Origin: Luteibacter yeojuensis
GTDB lineage: Bacteria; Pseudomonadota; Gammaproteobacteria; Xanthomonadales; Rhodanobacteraceae
Assembly: GCF_011742875.1 (NCBI RefSeq)
Contig: NZ_JAAQTL010000001.1
Coordinates: 1,922,001 to 1,986,000, forward strand
Length of the DNA: 64,000 bases
Direction: 5' to 3'
Shown: in pieces, positions 45,991 to 54,963 of the stretch
Layout: each line of letters opens with the position of its first letter
Numbering within the stretch: position 1 is the stretch's first letter
Notes under the pieces: generated by a model
Databases searched by the model: none
Told to the model about the DNA's origin: nothing
The model's input: the letters and a program-made list of their open reading frames with translations, nothing else
Made by a program: the position numbers and the translations under genes

Positions 45991-46006
45991 CTTAGCGCGC
46001 CCTTAG
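45991..46006 (-). promoter_or_regulatory. PmrA/QseB-like direct-repeat box, upstream of the response regulator
   Basis: On the minus (coding) strand CTAAG-GGCGCG-CTAAG, two 5-base half-sites with an 11-base period. This is the arrangement of PmrA-type boxes, whose half-site is CTTAAG-like. It ends 47 bases before the start codon. Confidence 0.6.
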
Positions 46007-46022
46007 GAAGGCTAGAAGAACG

Positions 46023-46047
46023 GCCCCACCGGCCCCCACGGCGGGGC
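46023..46047 (-). terminator. Possible terminator of the second toxin-like gene
   Basis: GCCCCACCG (46023-46031) can pair with CGGCGGGGC (46039-46047) with one G-T pair. It lies just past the stop of the minus-strand gene, but the T-run is weak (CGTTCTTCT). Confidence 0.4.
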
Positions 46048-46064
46048 GAAATAACCCCTGCCCT

Positions 46065-49000
46065 TCAAAGACTGACGAACGTCGGGAGCGTCTCCTTCTG
46101 GAAAAACCACATGCCGTAAGCCTCGGCGACATGGCGACCCGTGCCGCGGTTTTCGCCCTCGCCCGGCGCGAGGATTTCGCTGCGCTGGCCCACCCGGTAG
46201 GGGCTCTCCGGAACATAGGGCGCCGTCTCGACAATCTGCGTGCGTCCGTCGAGGCGCCGCAATCGTACGTAGTGGCGGCCATCCGATATCCAGTGATCCG
46301 AGGCCTGCAAGGCCGCGTCCAGCAAGACCGATTCGTCGGCGACGACCAGGTGGTCGAGCCCATCGGGCAGCAACCCGTCATAGCCCTCCGCCACTCGCCG
46401 CAGGAGATCGGTGAGGTACTCGGTGTCGGCCGGCAAGAGCTCGCCCTCCTCGTCGGCGACCTTCGCCATCAGCTCGTCGAACGGCGCGCGAGCGTATGGC
46501 TGGCCCGGAGACAATGCACCATGTCGTGCCTGATCCGCCCACTCCAGTTGCTCCAGCTCGCGGGGACTCAGTTCGGTGTACCTGTCGAACACGGCATGGC
46601 GAAGACGCGACAGGTCCCCGAGCATTTGCCGCTGCTCGGCGGGAAGTTCCAGCGGCTCGACCCAGCGCTCGACCATGGCGCGTTCGGGGGCGGTGGACCG
46701 GGCGTCGAAACGGACGGCCAGCTCCCGTCGGAAGTACCTTTCCGAAGCTCTCAGGCTATAGCCGAGCCGCAGACCCAGCGCCTGGAAGATCGTCCGCCGC
46801 GTACGGGACAGGTTCGACCCTCCCAGCCCCATGTCGACGTAGAGTTCGCCCACGCGTCGCAACCTGAGCGCACCGGGGGGCAACCCTGCGGCGCCGCTCT
46901 CCGTGCCGTCGGCCTGCACCGCGAACCGGAACTGCCCGTCCTCGCCGAAGAAGGCCAGGGGAAGGTTGACCGTCCGGGCCATTTCCGGCGCCATCAGTTG
47001 GATTTCCCGGTCGCTCCACACTTCGATGGTCCGATCGCGCAACCGTCCGGGCAGCGTCTCGATGAGGGCTTGTCCGACCGCCACTTTCAGGACCGGACCC
47101 ACGCCCGACGCGTGGGAGGCGAGCAGGTCCGCCTCGGAAGACCCCAACTGCTCCAGTATCTCCGCGGTCCGATGAAGGACGTCGGGATGCAGGGTGTAGG
47201 ACTCGTCCACGTGCTGCGCGACGACGCTGCCCTGAAAATAGTTGTCGTCGGTCAGGGCGAGATCCCAGAATCCGTCGGCATGCCTGACGACACGTGGGCC
47301 CGGCACACCGCCCCGGAAGGCGAGCCGGTAACCGGTTCCATCGGGCAGGACGTCCGCCACGCGATGGCCTCGCATGATCACCGTTGTCCTGTCGCCGCGA
47401 ACGAAGACACCCGAACGCGTTGCCTCCATATGGTTGGGCAGGTAGGTCAAGGTGTGCGAGGACAGGTCGGCGCTCGTCCAGCGGACCAGCTCGCCGCTCG
47501 GGCCCACGTATAGACGGATATCCGAGTTACGCGGAATCCCCGGGGCTCTCGTCGGGCTCATGAGGTATCCGACCCGGCCGTTGATCCGTTTCGGTGGAAC
47601 GAAGAACGGCGGCCGTCGCACCGGCGCCGCCGGGCCCTCTTCTTGACGGGCCTGCCCCTGACGGCCGAGCAGACCGGCCAGCGCCACATGCGTGACGATC
47701 GTCATTCCCGCCTGCTCCAGTCCGAGCCTGCGTTCCTGCAACGTCCTGCCGTCGAGGGTCCGTTCCACGCCCGTACCGGTCTGGACAACACCGAGGACCA
47801 CCTGCACGGGGACGACCAGGGGACGCACGAAACCCAAGGGGGAGAGCAGTGTCGCCGTGCGATCGATCGTGGCCCGCCAGGCCTCCCAGGCGGTACTCGC
47901 ACGCATGCCGGCGTCGCCACGCATACGCTGCTCCGTCGCGGCCCGCATGTCTTCGAACATGTCCCCGTCGATGACGGCGTTCGCGTGGTCGATGCTGCCG
48001 CTATCGGCCTGCCAGCGGCCGCTGCCGAGGTTTTCCAGGCCGTGCCTGACGCCGGTCCAGAACACGCCGTCCTGCGCATCGTGGATCGAGAACCGCGAGA
48101 GCAGTCCATCGAGCGCCTGCGGATCCTTCGTCTGCTGCAGTACCCATTGGCGCAGAGCGCGCTCGTCGCCGGCCACCACGAAGGAAGGGGTGTGGCCGGG
48201 AAGGTACATCACTTCGCTGCCGTCGACGGCGACGAAGCGGACCAGGTTGGTGGCCGGATAACCGTTGATATCGAAGCGCCTCATGTCGACGTCGCTCCGC
48301 TGCGCCGTCTTGCGCAACTGCGCCATGCCGACCGGGCCATCGAGGGGCACATGCGGCGCCCCGCCACGCATGACGAGTTCGTACTGCGCCCGGTTGAGCA
48401 GCCCCGCATCGCGCGCCAGCCGCGCGCGAAGGACGAACCGATAGCGGGCCAGCACGGGCCAGTCGGCCTTATTCCGTTGCCAGAAGGCGTCCAGATCGGC
48501 ATTCAGCCGCTTGACGTAGGGAAGTTCGGCGAACATGCCGGGCGCCTTGAATGCGTCGACGAGCCCCGACAACGTGAAGGTACTTTCGTGCGCCTTGTCG
48601 AAGCCGCCGGTCCGATAGATGCCGAAAGCGTCGTCGAGCGCGCGGGCGTCTTCACCGACCGTCTCGACGACGTTTCCTTCGGCGAAAAAGGTGTTGTAGA
48701 GATAGCCCGGACCTGTCCGGCTCCACAGGAAGGCGCCGATGTCCCTGAAGACCGCCTTGACGTCGTCGTGCCGCAAGCGCTCGCCCAGGGTCACGATCGT
48801 GGGGCTTCCGGCGCCGCCATTGACGATGCCTCCCACCAGATCCGACGAGCCCGCGAAGAAGCCGTGCCGCGCATGGCCCGGAAACGCCTCCATGAGCGCC
48901 TCGGTGAGCGACGTCGTGCGATCCGGCCTGCCGTTCCGCCGGTCTTCCGCGGAAGCGAAATGGGCCACGACATGGCCGTCGCCGTCGATGCCAAGGTGCT

Positions 49001-49292
49001 CGCGGATGAAATCCCTGGCCGCACTGCCGGCATCGGCTGGAGCCAAGGCATCCATCCTGGCCGCGAGTGCCTCGAATGCCTCGGCGTCGCCGTCGGTGGC
49101 GAACTGGAGGGCGACCATCCATACCTGCGACGTCTTTCCACTCCCGGCAGCGGCGACTTCGTAGTGCCGGTCATCCGCCGCATCGACGTCCCGGGCACTG
49201 GCGGCGACCGGGTCGGCGCCGGTCGCCATGGCCGCGACGATCAGCATGGCGGCGATCGCCGGCGGGAATGCGGGGAAAGCGGTCCTGGTCAT
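46065..49292 (-). CDS. Very large secreted DUF6543 (dermonecrotic toxin-like) protein, paralogue 2
   Basis: This 1,075-residue paralogue of the protein at 36,266-40,570 has a signal peptide (~1-31, 'AAMATGADPVAA'). The N-terminal region is closely similar to paralogue 1: 'RDFIREHLGIDGDGHVVAHF', 'FLWSRTGPGYLYNTFFAEGN', 'DINGYPATNLVRFVA', 'DGVFWTGVRHGLENLG'. It stops at the point where paralogue 1 continues into its extra C-terminal region ('GMWFFQKETLPTFVSL'). It may lack the effector domain or may be the ancestral short form. The start at 49292 is preceded by GAGATGG; 49301 is the alternative. No immunity gene is visible. It lies between the two-component genes and the M14 gene. Confidence 0.7.
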   Translation of the reverse strand: MTRTAFPAFPPAIAAMLIVAAMATGADPVAASARDVDAADDRHYEVAAAGSGKTSQVWMVALQFATDGDAEAFEALAARMDALAPADAGSAARDFIREHLGIDGDGHVVAHFASAEDRRNGRPDRTTSLTEALMEAFPGHARHGFFAGSSDLVGGIVNGGAGSPTIVTLGERLRHDDVKAVFRDIGAFLWSRTGPGYLYNTFFAEGNVVETVGEDARALDDAFGIYRTGGFDKAHESTFTLSGLVDAFKAPGMFAELPYVKRLNADLDAFWQRNKADWPVLARYRFVLRARLARDAGLLNRAQYELVMRGGAPHVPLDGPVGMAQLRKTAQRSDVDMRRFDINGYPATNLVRFVAVDGSEVMYLPGHTPSFVVAGDERALRQWVLQQTKDPQALDGLLSRFSIHDAQDGVFWTGVRHGLENLGSGRWQADSGSIDHANAVIDGDMFEDMRAATEQRMRGDAGMRASTAWEAWRATIDRTATLLSPLGFVRPLVVPVQVVLGVVQTGTGVERTLDGRTLQERRLGLEQAGMTIVTHVALAGLLGRQGQARQEEGPAAPVRRPPFFVPPKRINGRVGYLMSPTRAPGIPRNSDIRLYVGPSGELVRWTSADLSSHTLTYLPNHMEATRSGVFVRGDRTTVIMRGHRVADVLPDGTGYRLAFRGGVPGPRVVRHADGFWDLALTDDNYFQGSVVAQHVDESYTLHPDVLHRTAEILEQLGSSEADLLASHASGVGPVLKVAVGQALIETLPGRLRDRTIEVWSDREIQLMAPEMARTVNLPLAFFGEDGQFRFAVQADGTESGAAGLPPGALRLRRVGELYVDMGLGGSNLSRTRRTIFQALGLRLGYSLRASERYFRRELAVRFDARSTAPERAMVERWVEPLELPAEQRQMLGDLSRLRHAVFDRYTELSPRELEQLEWADQARHGALSPGQPYARAPFDELMAKVADEEGELLPADTEYLTDLLRRVAEGYDGLLPDGLDHLVVADESVLLDAALQASDHWISDGRHYVRLRRLDGRTQIVETAPYVPESPYRVGQRSEILAPGEGENRGTGRHVAEAYGMWFFQKETLPTFVSL

Positions 49293-49511
49293 CGTATCCA
49301 TCTCTCGACTGGGCTCATGGGAGCCGACGACGTTAGTCGCCACCCCCGCGCGAACGCAGTCGTTCGACATGGAAGGCCATGCCGGTCGTCGTCCCCGGGC
49401 CGTGTCGGACACTGGCGCAAGGACCGCGACCGTGGTTCGGTCCTATGGACGACGGTGCCGATCCGCGACCCGGGTGCCTACAATGCCCGCTTCACCCGAC
49501 GGACCAATGCC

Positions 49512-51314
49512 ATGCCTGGGATCTTCCCCGCACGCCTCCTCTTCACCCTCGCCGCGCTATCGCCGGTCGTGGTCCATGCCAAGGACACGTGGATCACGCC
49601 GGCCGAGGCGTCGTCGTTCCGCACCACGCCGAGCTATGCGGAAACGGTCGCATATCTGCGCCGACTGGCCGATGCCGCGCCGGGTACGCTTCGCATGGAG
49701 ACCTTCGGGACCACTCCCGAAGGCCGCCCGATGACGGTGATGATCGCGGCGAAGGACGGCGACCTGACACCCGCGAAGGCGCACGCGGCCGGAAAGCCGG
49801 TGATCCTGGTCCAGGCGGGCATCCATCCCGGCGAAATCGAAGGCAAGGACGCCGGCCTGATGCTCCTGCGCGACATCGCTGTCACCGGCCGCCTGCCGCA
49901 CCTGCTCGATCATGCCGTGCTGGTGTATATCCCGGTGTACAGCGTGGACGGCCACGAGAATTCGGGACCGTATTTCCGGATCAACCAGAATGGCCCGGAG
50001 AAGATGGGCTTCCGCGGCCAGTCGCAGTACCTCAACCTCAACCGCGACTACGTGAAGGCCGATGCGCCGGAAACGCGCGCGTGGCTGACGCTGTGGAACA
50101 CCTGGCGGCCTGACCTGCTCGTCGACATCCACACCACCGACGGCGCCGACTACCAGCCGGACCTCACCTGGTACGCGGAAGACCCGCACAAGCTGCCGCC
50201 CTCGATCGCCGCCTGGCAGGGGCATGCTTTCGCCGGCGACGCCATTCCCCGGTTCGAGAAAATGGGCCATATCGCTTCGCCGTACCTCGAATTCCGCGAC
50301 GGTCGCGACATTACCAAGGGGATCGAGAACTTCGGCTCCGGGCCGCGCTTTTCCACCGGTTACGCGGCGATCCGCAACCGCGCGGGGCTGCTGATCGAAA
50401 CGCACATGCTGAAGCCCTACGCGGTGCGCGTGCGCGGCAGCTACGATGTCGTGCGCAGCGTGCTGGAGACCGTCGACGAGGATCCGGCCGCCCTGCTGAA
50501 GGCCTCGAAGGAGGCCGACGCGTGGGCCGCCTCGTTGTCCGCCGGACCGGAGGCTTCCGTTCCCGTCACCTTCAAGAAGGACCCGTCACCGAAGCCGTTC
50601 ACACTGAAAGGCTTCGCGTTCACTCAAACGAAGAGCGACATCTCGGGCGATATCTGGGTCCGTTACGACACCTCGCAGAAGAAGACCTACGAGATCCAGA
50701 GCTGGAACGACCTGTTGCCGGACGTGTCCGCGCCCCTTCCCGCCGCCTGGGCCATTCCGCCGCAGTGGACCGTCGTGATCGACCGCCTCGACGCGCACGG
50801 CATTCCGTACACGCGTCTTGCCACCGCCACGCGCGTGAAGGTCGTGCGCGACGAACTCACCCAGCCGACCTGGGCGGACAAGCCCTTCGAGGGGCATCAC
50901 ATGCTCAGGGACGTGGCCATCGCCCCGACGCGGGAAGACATGACCTTGCCGGCCGGCACGGTCATCGTGCGCGCGGACAACACCGACGCCGTGCTTGCGC
51001 TCAACCTGCTCGACGCTCGCGCGCCGGACTCCCTGCTGCGCTGGGGTTACCTCGATGCCATCTTCGAGGCAAAGGAATACGGCGAGCCCCGTGTCCTCGA
51101 AGCGCTTGCGCGCAAGATGATGGCGGAAGATCCGTCGCTGAAGACCGCGTTCGAGGCGAAGGTGAAGAGCGATCCGGCATTTGCCGCGAATGCGCGTGCA
51201 CGCCTGATGTTCTTCTTCGAACGCAGCCCCTGGTACACGGCACAGAAGGTGGGAGCGTATCCGGTGGTCCGCCTGAATGCGGCGACACTCCAAACCCTTC
51301 CGCCTTCGTTGTAG
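49512..51314 (+). CDS. Exported M14 family zinc carboxypeptidase
   Basis: This 600-residue protein has a signal peptide (~1-23, 'LSPVVVHA') and an M14 catalytic domain. The zinc ligands are H105 and E108 ('GIHPGEIEGKD') and H207 ('DIHTTDG'); the probable catalytic glutamate is E296 ('LLIETHML'). 'NLNRDYVKADAPE' near 175-187 lines the substrate site. A ~250-residue beta-rich C-terminal part follows. Its substrate could be peptides or murein peptides. The start at 49512 gives the signal peptide; the very long upstream open frame is antisense to the toxin-like gene and rejected. Confidence 0.88.
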   Translation: MPGIFPARLLFTLAALSPVVVHAKDTWITPAEASSFRTTPSYAETVAYLRRLADAAPGTLRMETFGTTPEGRPMTVMIAAKDGDLTPAKAHAAGKPVILVQAGIHPGEIEGKDAGLMLLRDIAVTGRLPHLLDHAVLVYIPVYSVDGHENSGPYFRINQNGPEKMGFRGQSQYLNLNRDYVKADAPETRAWLTLWNTWRPDLLVDIHTTDGADYQPDLTWYAEDPHKLPPSIAAWQGHAFAGDAIPRFEKMGHIASPYLEFRDGRDITKGIENFGSGPRFSTGYAAIRNRAGLLIETHMLKPYAVRVRGSYDVVRSVLETVDEDPAALLKASKEADAWAASLSAGPEASVPVTFKKDPSPKPFTLKGFAFTQTKSDISGDIWVRYDTSQKKTYEIQSWNDLLPDVSAPLPAAWAIPPQWTVVIDRLDAHGIPYTRLATATRVKVVRDELTQPTWADKPFEGHHMLRDVAIAPTREDMTLPAGTVIVRADNTDAVLALNLLDARAPDSLLRWGYLDAIFEAKEYGEPRVLEALARKMMAEDPSLKTAFEAKVKSDPAFAANARARLMFFFERSPWYTAQKVGAYPVVRLNAATLQTLPPSL

Positions 51315-51389
51315 GAGCCGCCATGGCGGCGAGGGAAACCTCGCGACGGCATCGCATGAGTGCTCTCGCCGCTATAGCGGCTCCTACAG
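51310..51389. repeat. REP/BIME-like palindromic repeat, copy 7
   Basis: Arms TGTAGGAGCCGCCATGGCGG and CCGCTATAGCGGCTCCTACA. One arm has the CCATGG centre and the other the CTATAG centre, so this copy is a hybrid. It overlaps the M14 stop codon and sits in a convergent gap. Confidence 0.83.
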
Positions 51390-51410
51390 AGTGCGGTCAG
51401 CCGCCTGCGC

Positions 51411-53030
51411 TCACACCACCTCGAACGGCCGCATCATCTCGTTGGCCTCGTGTTCGGCCAGGTGGCAGTGCCAGGCGTAGCGCCCGGGATACCCGTCGAA
51501 CGTGGCGACGATGCGGGTGACCATACCGGGATGCGCCTGCACCACGTCCTTCCAGCCGCGCTCGTGCGGCGGCGGTTCCTGGGCGGGACCGAGGTAACGG
51601 AGGGTCTTCTTTTCCAGGTACTCGTCCACGTCGAAAGGCCGGCGATCGAGGATCTGGAAGCGGACCAGGTGCAGGTGGATGGGATGGGTGTCCTCGGTCA
51701 GGTTCACCAGGCGCCACGTTTCCGTGCTGCCGAGCCTCACCTTTTCCGTCACCGGATCGTGCCAGCGCTTGCCGTTGAGCAACATGAGCATGGGCGTCGC
51801 CACGCAATCGCTGTACTCGTCCAGGGTCAGCTCGCGCGTCTTCGAGGCGGTCGTCTCGTCCACCCGCGGAAGATCGCGCAACGCGTCCGGCACGCGACTG
51901 TCGTCGCGCACCAGGCCCCGGCCGACCGCGAAACGCATCAGCGGCAGCGCGTCGTTCATGAGTTCGGCCGCGCCGCTTCGAAGATCGGCGAAGTCCACCA
52001 CGATGTCCGCGCGCTCTCCCGGCGCAAGGAAGATCGAGGTCATCGCGGCCGGCGCGGCCAGCAGCCCCTGGTCGGAACCGACGACCTGGAACGCCCGGCC
52101 GTCGCGGAAGCGGAGGTGGTAGAAGCGGCCGTTGGCCGCGTTCAGCACGCGCAGGCGATAGCGCCTCGCCTGCACCTCGGCGCGCGGAAGGATCGCGCCG
52201 TTGACCAGCGTGAGGTTGCCGAACACCTCGGGTACCCACGGCGACTTCGCGTCGCCGGAATCGGGGTAGTAAAGACGCCCGTCTTCGCGCAAGAGGCGGT
52301 CGGCCAGCACCAGCGGCAGTTCCTGGTCGCCGGACGGCAGGCCGAGGGATAGTTCGTGCTCGTCGCGCAACAGGTAAAGGCCGGCCAGCCCCGCATACAT
52401 GTTGAGCCGGTTTATGCCCATGGCATGGTCGTGGTACCAGAGGGTAGCCGCGTCCTGTGCGTTCGGATAACGATGCCGGCGAGACCCGCCGGGCACGTAC
52501 CAGTCTTCCGGGTATCCATCGTCCTTGCGGGGCACCTTGGCGCCATGCAGGTGCACGATGGCGCGGACGTCGGGCTTGTCGTCTTCCGCCCCGCAGATCG
52601 TATGGTCGATGGGCAGGAAATGCCTCGCCGGCAGGGCATTCTCCCAGACCACCTCGACGGGGCGGCCACGATGCGCTTCGATCGTCGGCCCCGGATAGTG
52701 TCCGCCGTACGTCCACAGCTTCGTCGGCGGAAGATCGCGATGCAGCTTCTGGGCGGTCTCCGCCATGCGCACGTGCAAGATTCCGCCCGGCTCCGCGCGC
52801 AGGACCGGAGGCAACGGCAACGTGTCCACGAAGGGCGCCAGCTTCGCCGGATCGACGAGCCCCGGCAGGTGCGTCACGTCGCCCATCGCATGCATGCACA
52901 GGTCGTTGCCGACCTGTCCGGCCGGTCCCGCTTTCATCGCATGCTTGTCGTGCGCGAAGAGCCGCGGCGGGATCCACCCCGCCGCGGCCATCCACCCTGC
53001 CGTCGCCAGGAAGCGGCGGCGATCAACCAT
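51411..53030 (-). CDS. Multicopper oxidase (CotA/bilirubin-oxidase-like)
   Basis: This 539-residue, three-cupredoxin enzyme oxidises phenols, bilirubin-like compounds or metal ions with reduction of O2 to water. Copper motifs are complete: HLHG (160-163), WYHDH (198-202), 'HPIHLH' and 'HCHLAEHEANEM' near the C-terminus; the methionine after the last histidine is a type 1 copper ligand. The N-terminus 'DRRRFLATAG' is a Tat-type signal. The start at 53030 overlaps the phospholipase stop by 8 bases, so the genes are coupled. The methionine at 53066 would add twelve residues and spoil the signal. Confidence 0.92.
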   Translation of the reverse strand: MVDRRRFLATAGWMAAAGWIPPRLFAHDKHAMKAGPAGQVGNDLCMHAMGDVTHLPGLVDPAKLAPFVDTLPLPPVLRAEPGGILHVRMAETAQKLHRDLPPTKLWTYGGHYPGPTIEAHRGRPVEVVWENALPARHFLPIDHTICGAEDDKPDVRAIVHLHGAKVPRKDDGYPEDWYVPGGSRRHRYPNAQDAATLWYHDHAMGINRLNMYAGLAGLYLLRDEHELSLGLPSGDQELPLVLADRLLREDGRLYYPDSGDAKSPWVPEVFGNLTLVNGAILPRAEVQARRYRLRVLNAANGRFYHLRFRDGRAFQVVGSDQGLLAAPAAMTSIFLAPGERADIVVDFADLRSGAAELMNDALPLMRFAVGRGLVRDDSRVPDALRDLPRVDETTASKTRELTLDEYSDCVATPMLMLLNGKRWHDPVTEKVRLGSTETWRLVNLTEDTHPIHLHLVRFQILDRRPFDVDEYLEKKTLRYLGPAQEPPPHERGWKDVVQAHPGMVTRIVATFDGYPGRYAWHCHLAEHEANEMMRPFEVV

Positions 53031-54726
53031 GCCCGCCGTTTCCGAACGGCCAGAACGGCCATCCACCGTGCTGCCTGGGTTCGCCGGTGGACTCGTCCAG
53101 GATCAGCTTGCGGTCGAACAGGCGCGGCAGGAAGAAGTCGAACATGGGGTCCAGGCGTCCCGCCTGCGCATCGCTGGAACCGCCGCCGATGCGCTTGCCG
53201 TCGAGCCAGTTGTCCTCGATGAAGCGCGTGATCGAGCTCTGGTCGGTCACCGTGTGGTCCACCATGTTCTCGCGCGCCCACGGCGACACCACGAGCAGCG
53301 GCAGGCGCGGTCCGAAGCCGCAGCGTCCCTGCGCGGGCGTCTTGCCGTCGAGGCCGGGCAAGGTGCCGTGGCCCTTGCACACGCCGTCGCCGTCGAGTGC
53401 GTCGGTGGCGCCCCGCGAGCCGTTGACGTGCGGCGGCTCCTGGTGGTCGTACCAGCCGTCGGAGTCGTCGTAGGCGATCACCACCGCGGTATCCCGCCAT
53501 TCGCCGGTCTGCTGCAGCGCGTTGATCACGTGCACCACGAACGCCTGCTCGTCCAACGGATCGGAATAGCCGGCATGACCGTCCTGGTAGGCCGGCGCCT
53601 TGAGGAAACTCACCGCCGGCAAGTTGCCGGCGTCGAGGGCATCGTAGAAGTCCTCGATGTCGTACTGGTGGTTGGCCGCGTCGCCGCTGTGGCCGATGGC
53701 CGCCACGGAGGCCGGACGGGCATGGGTCGGGTTCGCCGTGGACGGGTAGTACTGGAACGGCTCGTGGTGCGGGCTGTAGTCGTTGGAGGTGCTGTGGGTG
53801 ACGTTCGACAATGTGCGCCGCGTGCAGCCGCTGCTGCCGTCGGGGTTCGTCCGGCTGACGTCGAAACCGCCCTGGAACCAGCCCCAGGTGATGCCGCGGT
53901 CGTTCAGCAGGTCGCCGATGTTGCGGCCGCCCATGCTGACCTGGCTCGCCGTCGGCGACGAGCAGATGTCGCCGATGGGATCGGGGTCGCCGATCATCGT
54001 GAGGCCGCCGTTGCCGTCGTCCGTGGTGGCGCCCGTGCCGTTGAGGGTGGCGGACACGCCGGCCGTCTGACCGGAGACGAGGTTGATCGCGCCCGGCGAC
54101 GAAGGACCGAAGGTCGTGTTGTAGCTGTTGTCGCTCATCGCGAAGTTCTGCGCGTAGTTCCAGAGTGCGGTGACGGTGTTGCCGTCGTAGTAGCCCATCA
54201 CCTGGCCCTTGCCTTCCTGCGAGGCGTCGCCGCCGGGAAGCGCTTCGCCACGGCCGGTGTACTTCGGGAACAGGTCCATCTTCCCGCCGTCGAAGGCGCG
54301 CTGTTCGGAGGTGTAGCCGTGGTCCTGGTCGGCCGTGGCGGCCTGCGTGCGGGCGAGGCGGAACGGATTGATCGCGCCGTCGGCGTTGTCGGCATTGCGC
54401 GCGTTGGGATTCTTCGTAAGCAGGCGACGGTCGAGTCCGTTCACCGGCGGGGTGAACGGCCGGGCGTAGAACACCGGGTCGCCCTTCGGATTCGCGGCAT
54501 AGGGGTAGGTACCGAAGTAGTGGTCGAAGGACACGTTCTCCTGGAAGATCACCACCAGGTGCTTGATCGGGGTGGCGGTGCGCGGCGCGCCGTGGCCGCC
54601 ATGGCCGAAGCCGAGCACCCCGGCCGCGTCGGCGGCAGGGACCTGGCCGGCCTGCCCGGCGGCGACGATCGAGGCGGCGGAGAGTGTAAGCACGCAGGCG
54701 ATGCCCGCGGCCAGTAGCTTGCGCAT
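53023..54726 (-). CDS. Phospholipase C / acid phosphatase-like phosphoesterase (AcpA family), exported
   Basis: This 567-residue protein has a signal peptide (~1-23, 'AASIVAA'). It starts the family fold with 'IKHLVVIFQENVSFDHYFGTYPYA', the metal/nucleophile region of bacterial phosphatidylcholine phospholipases and AcpA phosphatases (N or T nucleophile, here in 'QENVSFD'). Further family motifs are 'YAQNFAMSDNSYNTTFGPSSPG', 'VIAYDDSDGWYDH' and 'LPLLVVSPWARENMVDHT'. It frees phosphate from phospholipids or phosphomonoesters. A Pho box 83 bases upstream suggests induction by phosphate starvation. The multicopper oxidase follows in the same operon. Confidence 0.92.
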   Translation of the reverse strand: MRKLLAAGIACVLTLSAASIVAAGQAGQVPAADAAGVLGFGHGGHGAPRTATPIKHLVVIFQENVSFDHYFGTYPYAANPKGDPVFYARPFTPPVNGLDRRLLTKNPNARNADNADGAINPFRLARTQAATADQDHGYTSEQRAFDGGKMDLFPKYTGRGEALPGGDASQEGKGQVMGYYDGNTVTALWNYAQNFAMSDNSYNTTFGPSSPGAINLVSGQTAGVSATLNGTGATTDDGNGGLTMIGDPDPIGDICSSPTASQVSMGGRNIGDLLNDRGITWGWFQGGFDVSRTNPDGSSGCTRRTLSNVTHSTSNDYSPHHEPFQYYPSTANPTHARPASVAAIGHSGDAANHQYDIEDFYDALDAGNLPAVSFLKAPAYQDGHAGYSDPLDEQAFVVHVINALQQTGEWRDTAVVIAYDDSDGWYDHQEPPHVNGSRGATDALDGDGVCKGHGTLPGLDGKTPAQGRCGFGPRLPLLVVSPWARENMVDHTVTDQSSITRFIEDNWLDGKRIGGGSSDAQAGRLDPMFDFFLPRLFDRKLILDESTGEPRQHGGWPFWPFGNGGHG

Positions 54727-54809
54727 GACGGATGCTCCTCGTAATGGGATCGGTGGCTTGCCCTGGGCCGCATCCCCTGCATGCGGTGGTTCGAGGCTAG
54801 ATAGCCGTC

Positions 54810-54827
54810 ATGACAGCCGCGGGACAG
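54810..54827 (-). promoter_or_regulatory. Pho box (PhoB-binding site) of the phospholipase-oxidase operon
   Basis: On the minus strand CTGTCCC-GCGG-CTGTCAT. Both half-sites carry CTGTC with an 11-base period, as in the consensus CTGTCAT-N4-CTGTCAC; only the last two bases of the first half differ. It lies 83 bases upstream of the phospholipase start and points toward it. Confidence 0.65.
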
Positions 54828-54963
54828 TCGTCGCGAGTTATTGCGAAATGTCGCCAACCATGACTTTCGTCACAGTCGCCCCCTGTACGGCGGCCCCAGC
54901 CGCTATGCTCGGACCCCTGCGGCGCCGGGGGCGTCGTCAGTCACCACGTAACGAGGGACACCC

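Noticed and set aside
47643..49511. An N-terminal extension of ~620 residues on the M14 peptidase
   Set aside because: This part is antisense to the second toxin-like gene; the signal peptide at 49512 marks the true start.
3977..51389. The repeated palindromes as a CRISPR array or as insertion sequences
   Set aside because: Copies are dispersed between genes, not spaced regularly, and have no cas genes, transposase or target-site duplication.
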